Assembly: GCF_018968705.1 (NCBI RefSeq)
Contig: NZ_CP076668.1
Span: 2,181,001 to 2,245,000, forward strand
Source of the DNA: Pseudomonas lijiangensis
GTDB taxonomy: Bacteria > Pseudomonadota > Gammaproteobacteria > Pseudomonadales > Pseudomonadaceae
Length of the DNA: 64,000 bases
Reading direction: 5' to 3'
The position numbers and the translations under genes were made by a program. A model generated the notes under the pieces. The model saw only the letters and a list, made by a program, of their open reading frames with translations, was not told where the DNA came from and ran no database searches. Of this stretch, positions 63,773 to 64,000 are shown one piece after another. Each line of letters begins with the position of its first letter. The first letter of the stretch is position 1.

Positions 63773-64000
63773 TGACCGGCTACCGCCTCTTTCGGCGCAG
63801 GCAGCAGGCGGAATTGCACCAGGTTCTGCTGATCGAACAGCTCACCGGCCAGACGCTTGAGCGCCGGAACTGTCAGGGCGTCGAGCAATTGTTGTTGCTG
63901 GCTCAGGTAACGCGGGTCACCCCAGTAGCGATCACTGAGAATCAGGCGGCGCATCTGGGTCTGTGGATCGTCACGGCGCAGTTTTTCCTGATGGATCAGG
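63769..64000 (-). CDS. M16 (insulinase-family) zinc peptidase, PqqL-like (C-terminal fragment)
   Basis: Only the last 76 codons are in the window, and the frame runs off the right edge. The encoded end (LSDRYWGDPRYLSQQQQLLD, then LFDQQNLVQFRLLPAP) matches the C-terminal domain of large PqqL-type M16 peptidases, which have an LFDQQNLVQF-like final strand. The stop overlaps the start of the YddA-like gene. In E. coli PqqL is a periplasmic protease linked to iron-protein uptake; that role here is an inference from gene pairing. Confidence 0.75.
   Translation of the reverse strand, partial: LIHQEKLRRDDPQTQMRRLILSDRYWGDPRYLSQQQQLLDALTVPALKRLAGELFDQQNLVQFRLLPAPKEAVAGQ

Overview
This window looks like chromosomal DNA from a Pseudomonas, most likely a plant-associated member of the P. 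syringae group. The grounds are GC-rich codon use, REP/REPIN-type palindromes between genes, Pseudomonas-type OprD and FecCD families, and an uptake cluster with a KdgM-like porin. No rRNA, tRNA, CRISPR array, integrase, transposase or prophage gene was seen. The window cuts a chemoreceptor gene at its left edge and an M16 peptidase gene at its right edge.

Layout. 1-3220: chemoreceptor, phnN and an alpha/beta hydrolase. 3482-8124: nitrate uptake locus, with a NasR-type NIT-ANTAR antiterminator followed by an ABC transporter (nrtA, nrtB, ATPase) whose leader carries an intrinsic terminator. 8177-19979: AEC carrier, amidase, and a Dpp-type peptide importer in one operon with two M20 peptidases, plus a divergent LysR gene. 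20127-25945: apparent zinc-starvation block with folE2, a gamma-class carbonic anhydrase, a membrane acyltransferase-like protein, a DUF4198 protein and a TonB receptor; Zur-like sites lie before folE2 and the receptor. 26111-30053: tandem-domain Asp/Glu racemase, a DAACS symporter and a HypT-like LysR gene. 30064-36281: four-gene MoxR/vWA/beta-propeller system, with a small secreted peptide gene (36724) on its flank. 37142-42164: topB and nirBD; nirB has a sigma-54 promoter and its own leader terminator. 42620-49421: GNAT, OprD porin, CitMHS carrier, DctA, a PrpF/GalD-family isomerase and a divergent LysR gene. 49570-52722: FecBCD-type importer behind a cobalamin riboswitch. 52746-61764: two divergent FadR-type regulators, a KdgM-like porin, a Dpp/Opp-type importer and an enolase-superfamily enzyme. 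62087-64000: YddA-like ABC exporter and PqqL-like peptidase.

How the parts connect. The NasR-like protein probably controls both the nitrate importer next to it and the nirBD nitrite reductase operon 31 kb away, because both leaders carry a strong intrinsic terminator downstream of a hairpin with the A1/G4 hexaloop that ANTAR proteins bind. Most other blocks are uptake-plus-catabolism modules: a regulator, an outer-membrane porin or receptor, an inner-membrane transporter and one or two enzymes. The least understood locus is the MoxR/vWA/beta-propeller system. Several gaps hold copies of two palindromic repeat families, one of which is a roughly 150-160 bp element with nested inverted repeats.
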